From assembly GCA_022570795.1 (NCBI GenBank), contig JAKUDP010000002.1, positions 3,162,001 through 3,226,000 on the forward strand: a stretch of 64,000 nt of DNA, read 5' to 3'. Source of the stretch: Sphaerulina vaccinii. Taxonomy: Eukaryota; Ascomycota; Dothideomycetes; Mycosphaerellales; Mycosphaerellaceae. Shown here one piece after another: positions 31,081-43,200 of this stretch. The notes beneath the pieces were generated by a model. The model made no database searches, was not told where the DNA came from, and saw nothing but the letters and a program-made list of their open reading frames with translations. Position numbers and translations under genes: made by a program. Numbering within the stretch: the stretch's first letter is position 1; every line of letters begins with the position of its first letter.

Positions 31081-31389
31081 AGTGCGATAGAGCTTATTGC
31101 TACATGCTAAGCAGCGAAAGCCCGAAACGGCATCTCGCACATCCGTGTTGAATGCTGGTCTTCAGGACCTAAGGCCGATGTTATCATCATGCAATGGAGC
31201 TACCATTGGCCACGGACCCGGACTGTCTCTGACATCAGGCAGCGCACCCCAACGCCGATGTGTCTGAAGACTCCATAGGAGCTGACCGCGAACGCGAGAG
31301 TAGCAGAATGACGGGGACAACTGGCATGGTCATGTCCTGCATCTGTTATCTACCTTTTTGCTAGACTGGCAGCTACAGTTGCATTCTGG
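31081..31389. other. Intergenic, 309 bp, convergent 3' ends
   Basis: 3' flanks of the Nudix gene (+) and SAT4-type gene (-). No frame or structure of note. Confidence 0.4.
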
Positions 31390-32887
31390 TCAGACCATCT
31401 CTCTTTCCATCGTGGTCGATGAATCTCTGGCACTCCCTCTCCTGCTCCCACGTGCGGAATTTCTGATGCTTGAAACCTGCTGAATCTCGGTCCGGACCAC
31501 TATTTGACCTGGATTGAGCTCATATCTCGCACGTGGGTCGTCTGTTGTGACTGATCCATCATCTTTTGAGCTGGCCAGCTCAATCTCTTCGATGCTCTCA
31601 AGCAACTGTGGCTCTTTTGTGTGTCTCCCAGTCTTTTCCAAAGACTTGCCAACAGTAGATATCGACACTTTTGACGAGAACTTCCCACCAAAGGAGCCTT
31701 GTCCGGAACCGTTCGAGTGACCCACGAAGGCATACCTCTGACTCTTACGATTGCTGCGATCCTCGTCGTACTTCCCCGACTGGTTCTCTGCACTTCGATC
31801 GAAACTCCCACTGGCATATCCAGTCGCAGCCTTGAAGATCTTCGGAAAGAGGCAGCGAAGTGTAGGCAAACAGGAGCATATTATGCCGACATTGATTTCG
31901 ACGCACGACCAAACCATCACCATTGGGTTCAGATAGCTAGTGTCCTTGCTCTTCCACAGATCCATCAAGGACGGTAGGCGGAGAATCGAGATGATGACGA
32001 CAAGACCGGCGAGGGCGAAGACACCCATCAAGGCCCACTTCTGTCGAGAAGGAAGCTGAAGCTTGTTGAGTACCGAGAGTGGAAGCACGGCAATCGTGAC
32101 GTCGGTCGCCATATTTAACGCTGTCGAAGCCATGCTGTGAACGAACAAGTCAGCCAGGTCTCAGGAATACGTCCACCAATACCAGCAGTAACATAGGGAC
32201 CGAAGACTTGGCCGAACCTACGCGATCACAAACTTGTCCTGGCAAGTGAAGTGCTTGATAGAGTGGTCCCAGACTGCAGATTACGGTCAGCTCTGTGAAC
32301 TTCACACATATGGGCGACACTCACAAGCTGCCACCGGATGACATGTGAAGATCGCACTGAAGAACCTCCAGATGGCATAGACCACGACGGCCCCCATGAC
32401 GATGTGTACAGCAAGCTTGAATCCTTTCTGTGGGAACAATCTCTTGTACTGCAGCAAGATCGAAAGCTTGGTGAACGTGAGCGACAGATTGTACACTATG
32501 ATCATAACGAAGAACTGGTGCTTCAATTAGCAACTAATCTCACGATCACATGTTCAGCCACCATACATCTTTCTGATTCTTCACAGCATTCGACTTGCTG
32601 ATCTGCCACATATGCTTCCCAAGTCCAGTCTCCACTTGCGCAATGATCGTCACTGTCGTCGCTATCGAGAAGAGCTGACTTCACATCAGTACAAACTACC
32701 ATTCACCCGCATCTTTATGTGCTATCCTCACCATTGACACCAGAATGAAGCAATCATCCCACCCAGCATTCTTCTGCACCAGAAACCTCGCGACTGCTCG
32801 CAATCCCACTGAGATCGCGGCCACGATCGGCATCACCACACATACTGTTACCACGGAGGTATTCGATGCCCAGCCATGTAACACCAT
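31390..32887 (-). CDS. SAT4/rhodopsin-like seven-TM integral membrane protein, five exons
   Basis: Exons: 32887-32732, 32674-32567, 32520-32325, 32273-32222, 32134-31390; 418 residues, all joins in frame (introns 57, 46, 51, 87 nt). Seven hydrophobic segments are visible: VVTVCVVMPIVAAISV, CFILVSMLFSIATTVTII, FFVMIIVYNLSLTF, LAVHIVMGAVVVYAIW, ALNMATDVTIAVLPL, WALMGVFALAGLVVII, and VMVWSCVEINVGIICSCLP. The loop motifs GWDDCF, ETGLGKHMW, KLSILLQYKRLFP, FWDHSIKHFTCQDKF and VEINVGIICSCLPTLRCLFPKIF are classic for the fungal Rhodopsin/SAT4 domain family, which includes Pth11-related receptors. It lacks a CFEM domain. The C-terminal 150 residues are cytosolic, Ser/Arg-rich. Candidates include plasma-membrane sensing, but most members are uncharacterised. 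The start at 32887 is the first Met before TM1. Confidence 0.87.
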
Positions 32888-33542
32888 ATCTGCGCGCTTT
32901 CGGTGAATAGTGCAGTCCGAATACGTCCTTGGGCTGCCGAAGTTACATCGAAGAGACGTTGGACGTTGCACTGCTCTGGATTCCGGCGGCTGGTGGTTTT
33001 CCATGCTTGTCTCCTGCGCCCACTGATGCCCTGGGCAAGTTGACACTGTTCCCTGGAGCCCATGTCGAGTGAAGGGGTAGGAAGTAACCTTGAGGAGTGC
33101 TATGTTTATCTTTGGTACTGAGTGACACGAGCTTCATGGCAGATCAGAGGTCTGCAATATGAGAGTACGTCTTATGTTAGTCGGACTACACCTGTTCGGC
33201 TGCGGCAGCATTCGTTCAATACCGTTGATCTCCAGTTCGTGACCAGTCGACATCGTTTCGATAAGGAGGCGAGGTCCTTGATGCTGTAGCGAACGGAAGC
33301 AGAGTTCGCCATGGCCTGTGAGCCACTTTCTTCCGCGTGTGCAAGCAAGGCTCATCCATGAGCTACATGTCGCCATGCAGCATGCTTGATCAATGCTTGG
33401 CATCGTAAGGAAGTGGCTAACCTGTGGTTAGTGGCTCACAGCTCAGCGTGACGCAAGTTTCTGAAAATGAGACGGGAGAGTATGTGTTTGTTCAACTGTT
33501 TTTGGTTTGAGTTACTGCCTGAAGGCAAGACTACCTATGCGC
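32888..33542. other. Intergenic, 655 bp
   Basis: 5' region of the SAT4-type gene and 3' flank of the PTR2 gene. In-frame sequence upstream of 32887 could extend the N-terminus but shows no signal peptide. No other feature. Confidence 0.4.
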
Positions 33543-35525
33543 TTACTGCTTTGGCGACATCAACATAGCTTCGTTCTTCTCGATAGCCGAGGCCTCGTTG
33601 GAAGTCTCGTTGATCGAGTTCGATCGGTACTCGTTGATGTTGGTGCCCTCAAGTGTGTGGTGGATATCAGCATTCTCCTCAGCATCGTTGAGTGTGTACT
33701 CCTCCTTGTCGATGTGATGGAAGAGGAAGTAGAAGATGATAGCAACGACACCACCAGCAATGGCTGGTCCACCAAAGTCCCAAGTCAAGTATGGATCGGT
33801 GACAATTGATGTGCAGGCAAGACCGATTGCGTAGGCGAAACCAGTGTTCAGCAAGTTGATGGCAGAGACCAAACCTCTCATGTTGACTGGAGCACGAGAG
33901 TAGGCGATACCGTAGGCTGGAACGTTGACGAAGATCTCAGAGATACCACCGAGACCGTATGGGATAGCCATCCACCAGATAGTGATTGGAGCAACACCAG
34001 TTCCAACGGTACAGTCGCTGGATCCGAAGTTGCCGCAAGGCGATTGCTGGTAAGCGTAGTAGTTCAGAATAGCGTAGCCAGCACCACCAACAGCAGACAT
34101 GAACAGACCGGTCGTGATACGTGCGACAGGACCGTAGTGGATACCAAATTTGCGGAGCATTGGGTAGAATCCGTAGTTGAAGATCGGGACGGCGACAATG
34201 ATCGAAAGCGAGTTGAAGTTCTGGATAACGTCGTTTGGCACACCGTTGGTGGTGAGCATGGTCGACAGGTAGCCAGCAGCTCCACCGAGACCGTTGTCGT
34301 TGATGTACTGAATCGGGAAGAAGCAGAACATTCCAGTGGCCTGGAAAGCACGCTTCACGTCCTCGACGAACTGGTCGTTCCAGTTGGTCTTGATGCTCAA
34401 ACCGGATGCAGCGATGTGGGAAGGCTTAGCAAGATCCCAGAAACCGTGGCGTCCAATCTTGAAGAGTCCACCGCGGCGGAAGCAGACACCGAGGACCTTC
34501 ATGGTGCGGCCAAGATCGCTGCCTCCAGGTGGGTGCAGAACCAAGCGGGGCTTCAAGAACCAAAGGAGGAGTGGCAGAGGAAGGTAGAGCAGGAGTGGGA
34601 GCAAGAACGCCAACCACCAACCGACATACTTTTCGGCGTAGGTTGTAGCCACACCCATGAATCCACCAATGTTGATGAGGAGGTAAAACCACAGCATGAC
34701 ACGCTCAGTGGTCGCTTCAGGGTCCTCGATAACTCGCTCTCCCTTCTTGTTGGTAATGACGACTGGCACACGGGTGGTCATCTGGTCGAGAAGCAGAGGA
34801 GACACATTAGGCTTGAACATGGCTAAAGCGGCGAGTTAGCAATCGTCCCAACGAAATGAAGATGTTCAACTTACCAGCTCCGACAGCCAGAATGTACAGA
34901 GAGAGCAGGTATGGAGTCACGGCACTTCCATCCCTCAGAAGCGATGGGGCAGCGGATGCGACCATGAGAACGTGGGCCACACCGAAGACGATGACACCGT
35001 AGCAGATGAGCTGGAAACGACCAACTCTGGTATCTGCGAGCCAACCGAACAGGATAGGGAGGACGTAGACCAACATGGAGAAAGACTGAGATACAGCATT
35101 GGCCTTCTGAGTACCAAGACCAAGAGCACCAGCAGTTTCCTGAGTACCACGTGGTGGAGCACCATATCCGTTACCGCCAGCTGGAAGAGGTCGGTTGACG
35201 TAGTTGCCGATGAGTTGTTGCACACCATAGTATGAGGCACGCTCGCAGAACTCGACGAAGCAGATCAGGTAGGCGATGGTAGGCATCTTTCCTGGGACAC
35301 GGCGGAGTGTTTGGAGCTCCTCCTCAGTTGGCTTGCCCTCATAGTCGCCAGCGTTTGCGAGAATATCGTGGTAGAGGTTTGGACCCTCAGGCGCATTGGG
35401 GCGCTTCTCGTTGCTCGAGGCATCCGAGTTGCTGCGGTTGCCCACAGTAATGTCTTTGCTTGCTAGAAGTATGTGTTAGCAAATGTGCGACGACAACGTC
35501 AAGCTATGGTAATGTACACACCCAT
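33543..35525 (-). CDS. ptr2: PTR2/POT-family proton-coupled di-/tripeptide transporter
   Basis: Exons 35525-35522, 35462-34875, 34822-33543; 623 residues. The first coding exon is only four nucleotides (ATG plus G); the 59-nt intron ends TAG and joins into SKDITVGNRSNSDASSNE, giving MASKDITVG. TM1 carries the POT motif ICFVEFCERASYYGVQQLIG (Phe of ERF replaced by Ala), and the PTR signature FYLLINIGGFMG precedes a TYAEKYVGWW loop. About 12 hydrophobic segments follow in order. A region between TM6 and TM7 (RRGGLFKIGRHGFWDLA) is typical of fungal PTR2. The final TM is followed by an acidic Glu/Asp-rich C-terminal tail. The role is uptake of short peptides at the plasma membrane using the proton gradient. 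Fungal PTR2 genes are controlled by nitrogen source; no element was identified here. Length matches the family. Confidence 0.93.
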
Positions 35526-38408
35526 CGTGATGGTCTGTTGATGCACTTCCAGGAGGGGAGAGATGGACCAGCATCAAGCACGCGACATACCCAGGGTAAT
35601 ATAGATCCCTTTGATCCACGCTAGACTGTTATCGCGCCCATCATTGCCATAGATTGTCCTCGTGGTTCAGCCCAGAGCGTTCCGTGCATTGATAGTGTCC
35701 GTGTACGTACTTGTTCCGAGGTAGCTTCCATCCTTGGTTCACTTACCATGGATGATCGCGTTTATGATTGGCTATATTACCGGAGTAGAGGATGCCCTTG
35801 TGGAGGACATGCCTAGAAAGGCCTGGTCTTGGCTTGGAGAACCGAGCGAGCTTGGTGAATCTTGTTGGCAGAAGCATGTGCCACAAGCAAAGTGCAAGCG
35901 GCGCCAGCAAGCTCGGCATAAGTTGAGCCGTCTGGTTGGCTGCACGTAACCAGATAATGGAAACAATGGAGTCGTTTTCGGCCGGCGCCACTGCCCAATA
36001 AAGAAGGTGGGATTGAAATTGCCATCCTGCGAACTCTCTTTGCCTCACACAACGTGGTACCGCGTGCGTGGAGGCGTGTTAAGATATTCGCCATCGAACG
36101 TCTAAAGTGCTTGTTGCAATCGCACGAATGTTTTGGCTGTATTTCAGATACATACTCCCATCAGGATCATCAGGATTCAGTGGACGTTCGGAGTGAGCGA
36201 CGAGAGAGGCAAAGTCCAGGGTATCCATTTCTCGGAGATTCAGTGCGCGATCGCGCTCGGCATGTCCGGCACCGCGAATTCGACATTGTTGCATAGATCT
36301 ACAACAGATGCTCGTTCTGGAATGAGTACAACATTTCAGCGATCTCTGGGGCAACGTTCCGGGTAGGCGGAGACGAGTCCACAGATTGTATATCGCAACC
36401 GTTCCATACCAAAGATCTGATGTGGTTGATGGAAGAAATCTGCCAAGGTGTCACCCGGACCGCGAAGCCGCGATGAACCAGGAACAATAGTACTACGTGC
36501 CGATGCGCTTGTGTCGCTTCAATGTCGCTGCAGTCGCGTAAAAGAACAACATCATCAACGTCGCCTCTACCCACAGTGTCTCGATACCGTATGCGCCGAG
36601 CGCCGCGCACAAAGCTGACAGTAAGAGGCACTGCCTTGCTGATAACAGGCCGCTTCAATGCAGGTCCCAGTGCTCGTGCTTGATAGTAGAGTAGCAGTCG
36701 CACGAAGAGGATTCGAAAAGATGCCAAAGCCGAGGAGAGACTGATAACGCGCCACACTCATGCAGGTCCGGTCGATTGGGTAGTTGGAAGTTGTGCGGCG
36801 TGGAATGCTGCAGGATTGTTCTATGCCGCTGGAATCCGAGGTGATTTGGCAGATCATGAAGTCCAGATCTGGAGGAGAAGTCGCATGCAGCTTCACCTTT
36901 GCGCATGAGGGGATCTCGAGATGGTGCGATGGTGTGATGTTGTTTCGTGATGATCTGGTGTTGTTGTGCGAAGGTCGGTTGGCAGGCACGAGCAAAGTTT
37001 GACCTCACTTCACTCGCCCAGATCTGGGCAAGACATCGATATGAGCACAACTCTGTAAATATGTTATCAACCTGCGCCAAATTTCAGGAGCAGGATTGCA
37101 TAACGTTGTTCGATAATATGGCTAATCGAGAAACTCGACAGATTCTATTGCTAGCGCAGAGGAGCTGCCTCGGAGCATGATATGGGCAGAAAGGCCTTCA
37201 TGTATAGCAAAGCAGGCCACAACCAAAAGAACGTTGAAGCCGCTACGAGTAGGATCAGATTAGCGCGATACTGCCTATCAAGCCTGCTGGTATGGGTACT
37301 TCGCCAAAGTGGATCGAAAAGGCCAAAAAAGGTCCTTCCGAATTGTTGTTTGCATTACTTGGCTGCCCACAGACACATTGGTGAACGAAGGATGGATCCA
37401 GAAGTGCAAAAAGATGTTCTTCCGAAACGGGGAACTGTTTAGATGGTCAGCAACTGCTCGGAGGCGTTGACTCAAGGTCTTGACTTACTTGAACCCTAGA
37501 AACTATTAATAATAATTGATGATCGAAAGAATCGATTGATTGATTGAACTCACCCGGCCTCCTCGGCGCTTAGTCGTGAGACTGTGAGAGCGAGAAATCC
37601 TCTGAAATATTGATTAGTACTTGATCGCACTTCAATGGATGAACGTAATGACTTACAGCCACTAGACCATTTCGGATGATGAGTAAGCACAAAATCTTAC
37701 TATACATGTCGCTCATATCGCTCATATCTACGAAAGATCTGTCGAGGTCCAGATCGATCTAACAAGCTCATGCCCGAGAGATTCTGACACGAGCTCGTCC
37801 GAGGCAAATTCCATGGGTTCAACGGCGCCTCAGAAGTAGCAGTAACGCATGGCTGTCGGACCACTCGTACGCCTAGCTTCTCTGAACACTATTCCGTGGC
37901 ATGGGTCCCAGTGAATGTGCTCTTGATGATGGAATGTCTGAGGTGATCGCTTGACACAGCTACGTCGTTCAAGTGCTTTCGTCATCTGTCACATTCTGCC
38001 GGTTCGATTAGGGCGTTACGCTCCACTAGGAGATGATTGTCGTGAAGAGATACTGATGCCAAAATGCCAAAGTCAAAGTGTGATGGATGTCTACTGGAGC
38101 TAGTGCCGGCCCATGCCGCACCACAGAACGAACACGCGTATTTTCGCTCCCTATTTACTTCCTCCACTTCAACAAGAATGCAAGTCTTCTGCTTAGGGCA
38201 ATGTAATACGCAAATATCCACTGCTGACAATGTCATGTAGCTTGTAGGGCCGTGGCTCCTCATCGGAAGTGTGGTATGGAAGCGGTCCATTTCCGCGATA
38301 TTTGAACAAAACCTCAACGACATCTCCACTTTCAGACATGGAAAACATCTAATATTGACCAGAGGACGAATTTAGTCTACCTCACTTCTAGCAGATCAAA
38401 GGAAGAAG
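35526..38408. other. Gene-poor region, 2.9 kb
   Basis: The longest gene-free stretch in the window. It contains the PTR2 promoter and the decarboxylase promoter. Frames such as 36299-36757 (-), 36655-37080 (-) and 37982-38329 (-) have no family motif. An A/T-rich patch with short ATTGATT-type repeats sits at about 37500-37620. No LTR, terminal inverted repeat or transposase fragment was recognised. Confidence 0.4.
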
Positions 38409-40097
38409 ATGACGAACTCCTCCGTCCCCAATGGCACCTCCGCCACCCTCGGCTCAACAGGCAAGCTCGACAATCGCACAGTACCACCACTGGGCATGAC
38501 TGGCAACCAATTCCTCGGAGCAGCAACATCATCCTTGGAAGAGATCGAGAAATACTACTCCACAATCGCAGACCGACCAGTCTTGCCATCAATTCAACCC
38601 GGCTATCTCCCAAAACTCCTTCCAGAAAATGCCCCAGAGACAGGAGAGAACTGGGACGACATCCAGAAAGATATCGAACGCACCATCATGCCCGGTCTCA
38701 CACACTGGCAACATCCCAAATTCATGGCCTACTTCTGCGCTTCTTCGACTTACCCTGGTATGCTCGGTGAACTATGGAGTGCAGCTCTCACAGCACCCGC
38801 ATTTAACTGGATCTGTAGTCCTGCGATTACTGAACTAGAAACTGTGGTAATGGATTGGACTGCGAAAATCCTGAAGCTACCTGAAGTGTTCTTATCAAAT
38901 GGGAAAGGTGGTGGAGTAATCCAAGGTTCCGCTTCAGAGGCTATTGTTACCGTAATGGTTGCTGCTAGGGCGAGATTTGTTAGGAGACAGATCGAACGAG
39001 AGGGGCTTACTGATGAGGAAGAGATTGAGGATAGGAGTTGTGAGCTGCGAGGAAAACTTGTTGCGCTGGCGAGCGATCAGGCTCATTCGAGTAGTCAGAA
39101 AGCTGCTACTATTGCTGGGACGAGGTTTAGGAGTATACCGACCCAACATAAGGATTCCTATGCCCTTAAAGGCCCGGCCCTACGAACTAAAATCGAATCC
39201 CTCCTCGCCCGCGGCCTGCAACCCTACTACCTCACAGTATCAATCGGCGCCACCGGAGTCTGCGCCGTCGACGATTTCGCCTCCATCGCCGAAGTGGCTC
39301 GCGACTATCCTGACATTTGGATCCACTGCGATGCCGCCTACGCCGGAGCTGCACTCGTTTTACCCGAATATCAACATTTGAGTGCACAAATGACTTTGTG
39401 CAATTCTTTCAATTTCAACATGCATAAATGGCTCCTCACGAATTTCGATGCTTCGTGTTTGTTTATCCAAAACCGAAACGATCTTACCGCTGCGCTGTCA
39501 ATTACGCCGAGTTATTTGAAGAATGAATATACGGATTCTGGGTTAGTGACGGATTATAGAGATTGGCAAATCCCTCTTGGGAGGAGGTTTCGTGCGTTGA
39601 AGATTTGGTTTGTGTTGAGGACCTGGGGTGTGAAAGGTCTACAAGAACATGTGAGACATCATATTAAGCTTGGGAACTTATTCGCAGATCTTGTAAGGAG
39701 TAGGGAGGACTTGTTTAGTATTCTTGCTCCTCCGGCTTTTGCGTTGACGGTTATTACTATCAAGCCGGAGGAGAAGGAGAAGCTGAGAGTGGAGGGAGAT
39801 GCGAGTGGTGGTGATCCGAGACCGGAGCAGGATCAAGTTGATACTAAGATCGCAATTCCGAAGGAGTACGAGGAAGATGATGACACGTCATTAAAAGCCG
39901 CCAACGCTTTGACGAAGGAGGTGTTTGAGATCATCGATGGACGCAAAGAATGGTTCTTAACGTCGACAGTCGTTGGAGGAGTTTATGCTATTCGAATAGT
40001 TTCAGCAAACCCTCTCGCGGAAGAAAAGTATATCCGACAAGTTTTTGACGAACTTGTTAGGACTACTGAGCAGGTTTTGGAGAAGAGGAGGTTATGA
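38409..40097 (+). CDS. PLP-dependent aromatic L-amino acid decarboxylase family (group II)
   Basis: Single exon, 562 residues starting MTNSSVPNGTSA. Group II PLP decarboxylase fold: HPKFMAYFCASSTYPGMLGE in the N-terminal region, GGGVIQGSASEAI, catalytic-site His226 in QAHSSSQKAA, Asp308 in IHCDAAYAGAA pairing with the PLP ring nitrogen, and Lys340 in NFNMHKWLL forming the Schiff base. This order matches aromatic amino acid (DOPA/tyrosine/tryptophan) decarboxylases. The substrate pocket cannot be read reliably, so tyrosine, DOPA or tryptophan remain options. Near residues 455-500 there is a charged, low-complexity insertion (KPEEKEKLRVEGDASGGDP onwards, then EYEEDDDTS) not usual in animal enzymes. 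Codon use changes in blocks along the gene; see findings. It lies convergent with the Doa10 gene (178 bp apart), so no shared promoter. Likely cytosolic. Confidence 0.93.
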   Translation: MTNSSVPNGTSATLGSTGKLDNRTVPPLGMTGNQFLGAATSSLEEIEKYYSTIADRPVLPSIQPGYLPKLLPENAPETGENWDDIQKDIERTIMPGLTHWQHPKFMAYFCASSTYPGMLGELWSAALTAPAFNWICSPAITELETVVMDWTAKILKLPEVFLSNGKGGGVIQGSASEAIVTVMVAARARFVRRQIEREGLTDEEEIEDRSCELRGKLVALASDQAHSSSQKAATIAGTRFRSIPTQHKDSYALKGPALRTKIESLLARGLQPYYLTVSIGATGVCAVDDFASIAEVARDYPDIWIHCDAAYAGAALVLPEYQHLSAQMTLCNSFNFNMHKWLLTNFDASCLFIQNRNDLTAALSITPSYLKNEYTDSGLVTDYRDWQIPLGRRFRALKIWFVLRTWGVKGLQEHVRHHIKLGNLFADLVRSREDLFSILAPPAFALTVITIKPEEKEKLRVEGDASGGDPRPEQDQVDTKIAIPKEYEEDDDTSLKAANALTKEVFEIIDGRKEWFLTSTVVGGVYAIRIVSANPLAEEKYIRQVFDELVRTTEQVLEKRRL

Positions 40098-40275
40098 TGA
40101 TGGCGTGGTAGGGTTCGAACTGGTCCAAGATGCAACTTATCTAGGATGAGTGTTCCACATCCGTTCTATCTCCCCAAGCCCATGATGCAGGAGTCGTGAC
40201 AGCTCCAATTCCAACGCCAACGCTAATATCACATCGTCTCGTCTCAAGCTCACCCTCCGTTTCTTCTCCCTATGT

Positions 40276-43200
40276 CTACCTCTCCCTCCTAACAACCCCT
40301 TTACTCCCCAAGGGCGGCCTCTTCTCTCCAAAATTATGTAACCTCTCCCCAACAAGATAAACTTCATCTCTTATCCTAGCTCTCCATCTCCCCGTAGCTT
40401 TAATGATCTGCTGCGTACCCCAAAGACTTGTAGCCCAAGCTGCAGTTACGGGATACGAGTATCTCATGACCAACACCTCGAACTCACTTGGAATGTCCTT
40501 GAAGCTACTCACCATCTGTGGGCCGAGCCATGTGACAGCGTTGAGGATCATGCGTGCGAGACCGATAGGTGCAAGGAGCACGATCGCGGAGATGAGAGTC
40601 GCTGGTAGGATGAAGAATCTCGTAGCTAGGCGGACGTCTGGGTTCAGTAAGCCGTCGGCGGTGATATGTCTCCAAGCCTCAGCAGCGCGAGTAGCTGGAG
40701 CAGCATAGATGTTTCGGATGAGAATTTTGCCGATGAGCATGCCCAGTGCTGTGTCTGAGAATATATGGATGCTGTATTCTGCTACTTTGGGGAACGTAGG
40801 TGGTAGTGTCGTTGATGACTGCAAAGTAGCATTGGCAGCTGCAGTCATAGCCTCGAGCGCGGTGCCGTTGAGATTGCCATGAAGTAGAGCGTCTCTGATG
40901 CTGGTGACATTTGCGAGTTCGTCAAGAAGTGCGTCTTTCATCGCGCCCTGGAGTCCTGGCCGGAGTGTGGTCACGAGGTAGGTATGCAGCGGTATCAGCA
41001 AGTAAAGGTTCAGAATCGTGACGAAGACCAGCGGCATGACCACTCCAGCGAAGCCGTAGACGTACAGACACTTCAGTGTCTTGCAACCAACCCTGGTCGC
41101 AGCTGTGATCCAAGCCTTGAAGTCAACTTGCGTAGCTTTGTCTTTGAGGTATCGCGCTCCAGACCCTCCCTTGGTCGCAAAGAATGCAATCCCACCAAAG
41201 ACGTATGCCCCAATCGAGTATGCGTAGATGTCGTTGACTACGACTCCCTCCGGCAAGACCAAATCCTTAAGAACCCATCTTCCAAAGCTCAAGGGGACAA
41301 GCGTGATACAAAGCCCCATAAAAGCCGAGAACATCCAAAGTCCGACCATGAACAGTGTCATTCTCAGTCGAAAGTTTGGTGGTGTATAGATCGTTGCGAA
41401 ATGGTCATTCTTCTTGCCGTCCTTGTCCGCAATGAAGACATCTCCATCCTCTTCAACATGAATGAAAGCCTCGCCAGCTTTTGGTGGTCGATATTGGTCG
41501 TTGCAAGGTGTGAGGACGTATTTGCCATTGCTTTCCTCGTCCTTCTTCCTCTCTCCGAACAGGAAGTGACTCAATCGTAACGTTCTCGCACAACGTCGGA
41601 GCCACCACGCATACATTGCATGCACTGCTGTACTCGGCTTGGCCAAACTCCACAAAGTCGGCGTAAGCGAAGTGTATAGCAGCAGATCGACGGAAAACTC
41701 CACATAAGGCTCAGTAGCAACCCAATGGATTGGGAAGATGCCTTGGAAAATCCTCCCGATGCTCCAGATCACGCCGCCGAGGCACAGTATGACAAGCGCG
41801 CCGTAAACCAGTGCGCTAAAAGCTATTTTGCGCAGTTGAGTCGTGACGTTGCGTTCCAGCACATCACGCACAGGATGGAAAGTAGGATCATCAGGGTCTC
41901 GGATGAACCAGAGAGTACCCTTTCGGAGAATTTTGCGACACATGCCAACGAAGAGTGCGAAGTGGAACATATAGCATGTTCCAACAAACCAGTGGATGAA
42001 ACCGAATGTGTACGGAGCTTGAGTAGCGTAGGCCCAACGAGTAGCAAGAGATGCGCCGGTTTGTAGTGGGAGGAAGGCGATGTCGAGGAGGAGGCCGCAA
42101 TAGAGTGGAAAGGCGATCATTTCTATGCTGATGATCAGGATGACTTTCATGACTCCACCGGCTTGACGGAGGGATGTTCGGACGATCTTCTCGATCTTCT
42201 GGTTGGAAGGAGAGCTGGTGATTGGTGTGTCGGCGGCGACATAGATTGCTGCGAGGAGCGCGAGAGCGATGTAGCCAGTCAGGATCGCAAGCCCTCGATC
42301 TTTGGAGTTCCAGTAGACCAGTGAAGGGTCGAGATCGGTAGTTGAACTGGTGGTTGAGAAGGTGAGTGAGCCAGTCGACATGTTGCCAATGGCTGGCCAC
42401 CACGACAGGACATGGTCCTTCGCCGTGTCAAGACTGGCAAAAACAAGTGCAGCACCTCCAGCAAGATGCTTCGAGCCATTCATCAGGCTCTCCCACATCA
42501 TCGTTGCAGAACCACTCGACACACTCTCCACAAGAGCTGTGATGGCGCTTCCCACGAAATTGAGAACCGCGCTGGTCTCTTGCCGAATAGTCTGGAGAGA
42601 AGCATGTGCCTCCACACTCACATGTAACCAAGCCCATTGCATACCCTCGCCCTCAGTACTGGTAGTCTGTACCAGGCCAGACAATCTCTGAAAAGCACCG
42701 ATGGCAGTAGCTTTTGATAGCTTATAGCACCATGAAGTGAACTCGGCATTGCCCAGCCACTCAGGCTCGACGAACGAGAAGAGTGTCTCGACCAATTTGA
42801 TCGCGGCAGTAGCCAGCCATCCGACGATGAAGAGCGCGATGTCGACGAGGAGATCTGTCAAGAAAGAGATGAAGCGCAAAGGCGTCTTGATCAGACTCTC
42901 GACTGGGCTGTTGATGAAGACCAGAACGAGCTTGCCCCACATGTATGGAAAGCCAATCGCTAAGAAGACAGAGCTGATCACGAGAACACTGCAAAAGCAT
43001 GAAGTCTGGAATAGTCCTATGATCGGACCTTGCAGACCGATGAGTTCGAAGATGCCTTCTAGATCTTCGGCATCTTCAATAGCTTCGGCGTCGAGGCCGG
43101 CGTTCGCTGCTGCTGCTGCAACGACTTCAGGATCGTGGTGGTCGTGGTTGTGGTTGTGTTGTTCGATGATTGGAGGATCTGGGGCTGGCACAAGTGGCGC

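Noticed and set aside
34044..34826. 260-residue frame on the + strand
   Set aside because: Antisense to the PTR2 transporter; no hydrophobic pattern or motif.
37676..37790. ATGATGA...CTGA resembling C/D box snoRNA ends
   Set aside because: Spacing is too long and no terminal stem or C'/D' boxes are evident.
40110..40130. tRNA-like B-box sequence GGTTCGAACTGG
   Set aside because: No matching A box, anticodon stem or acceptor pairing within the required distance.
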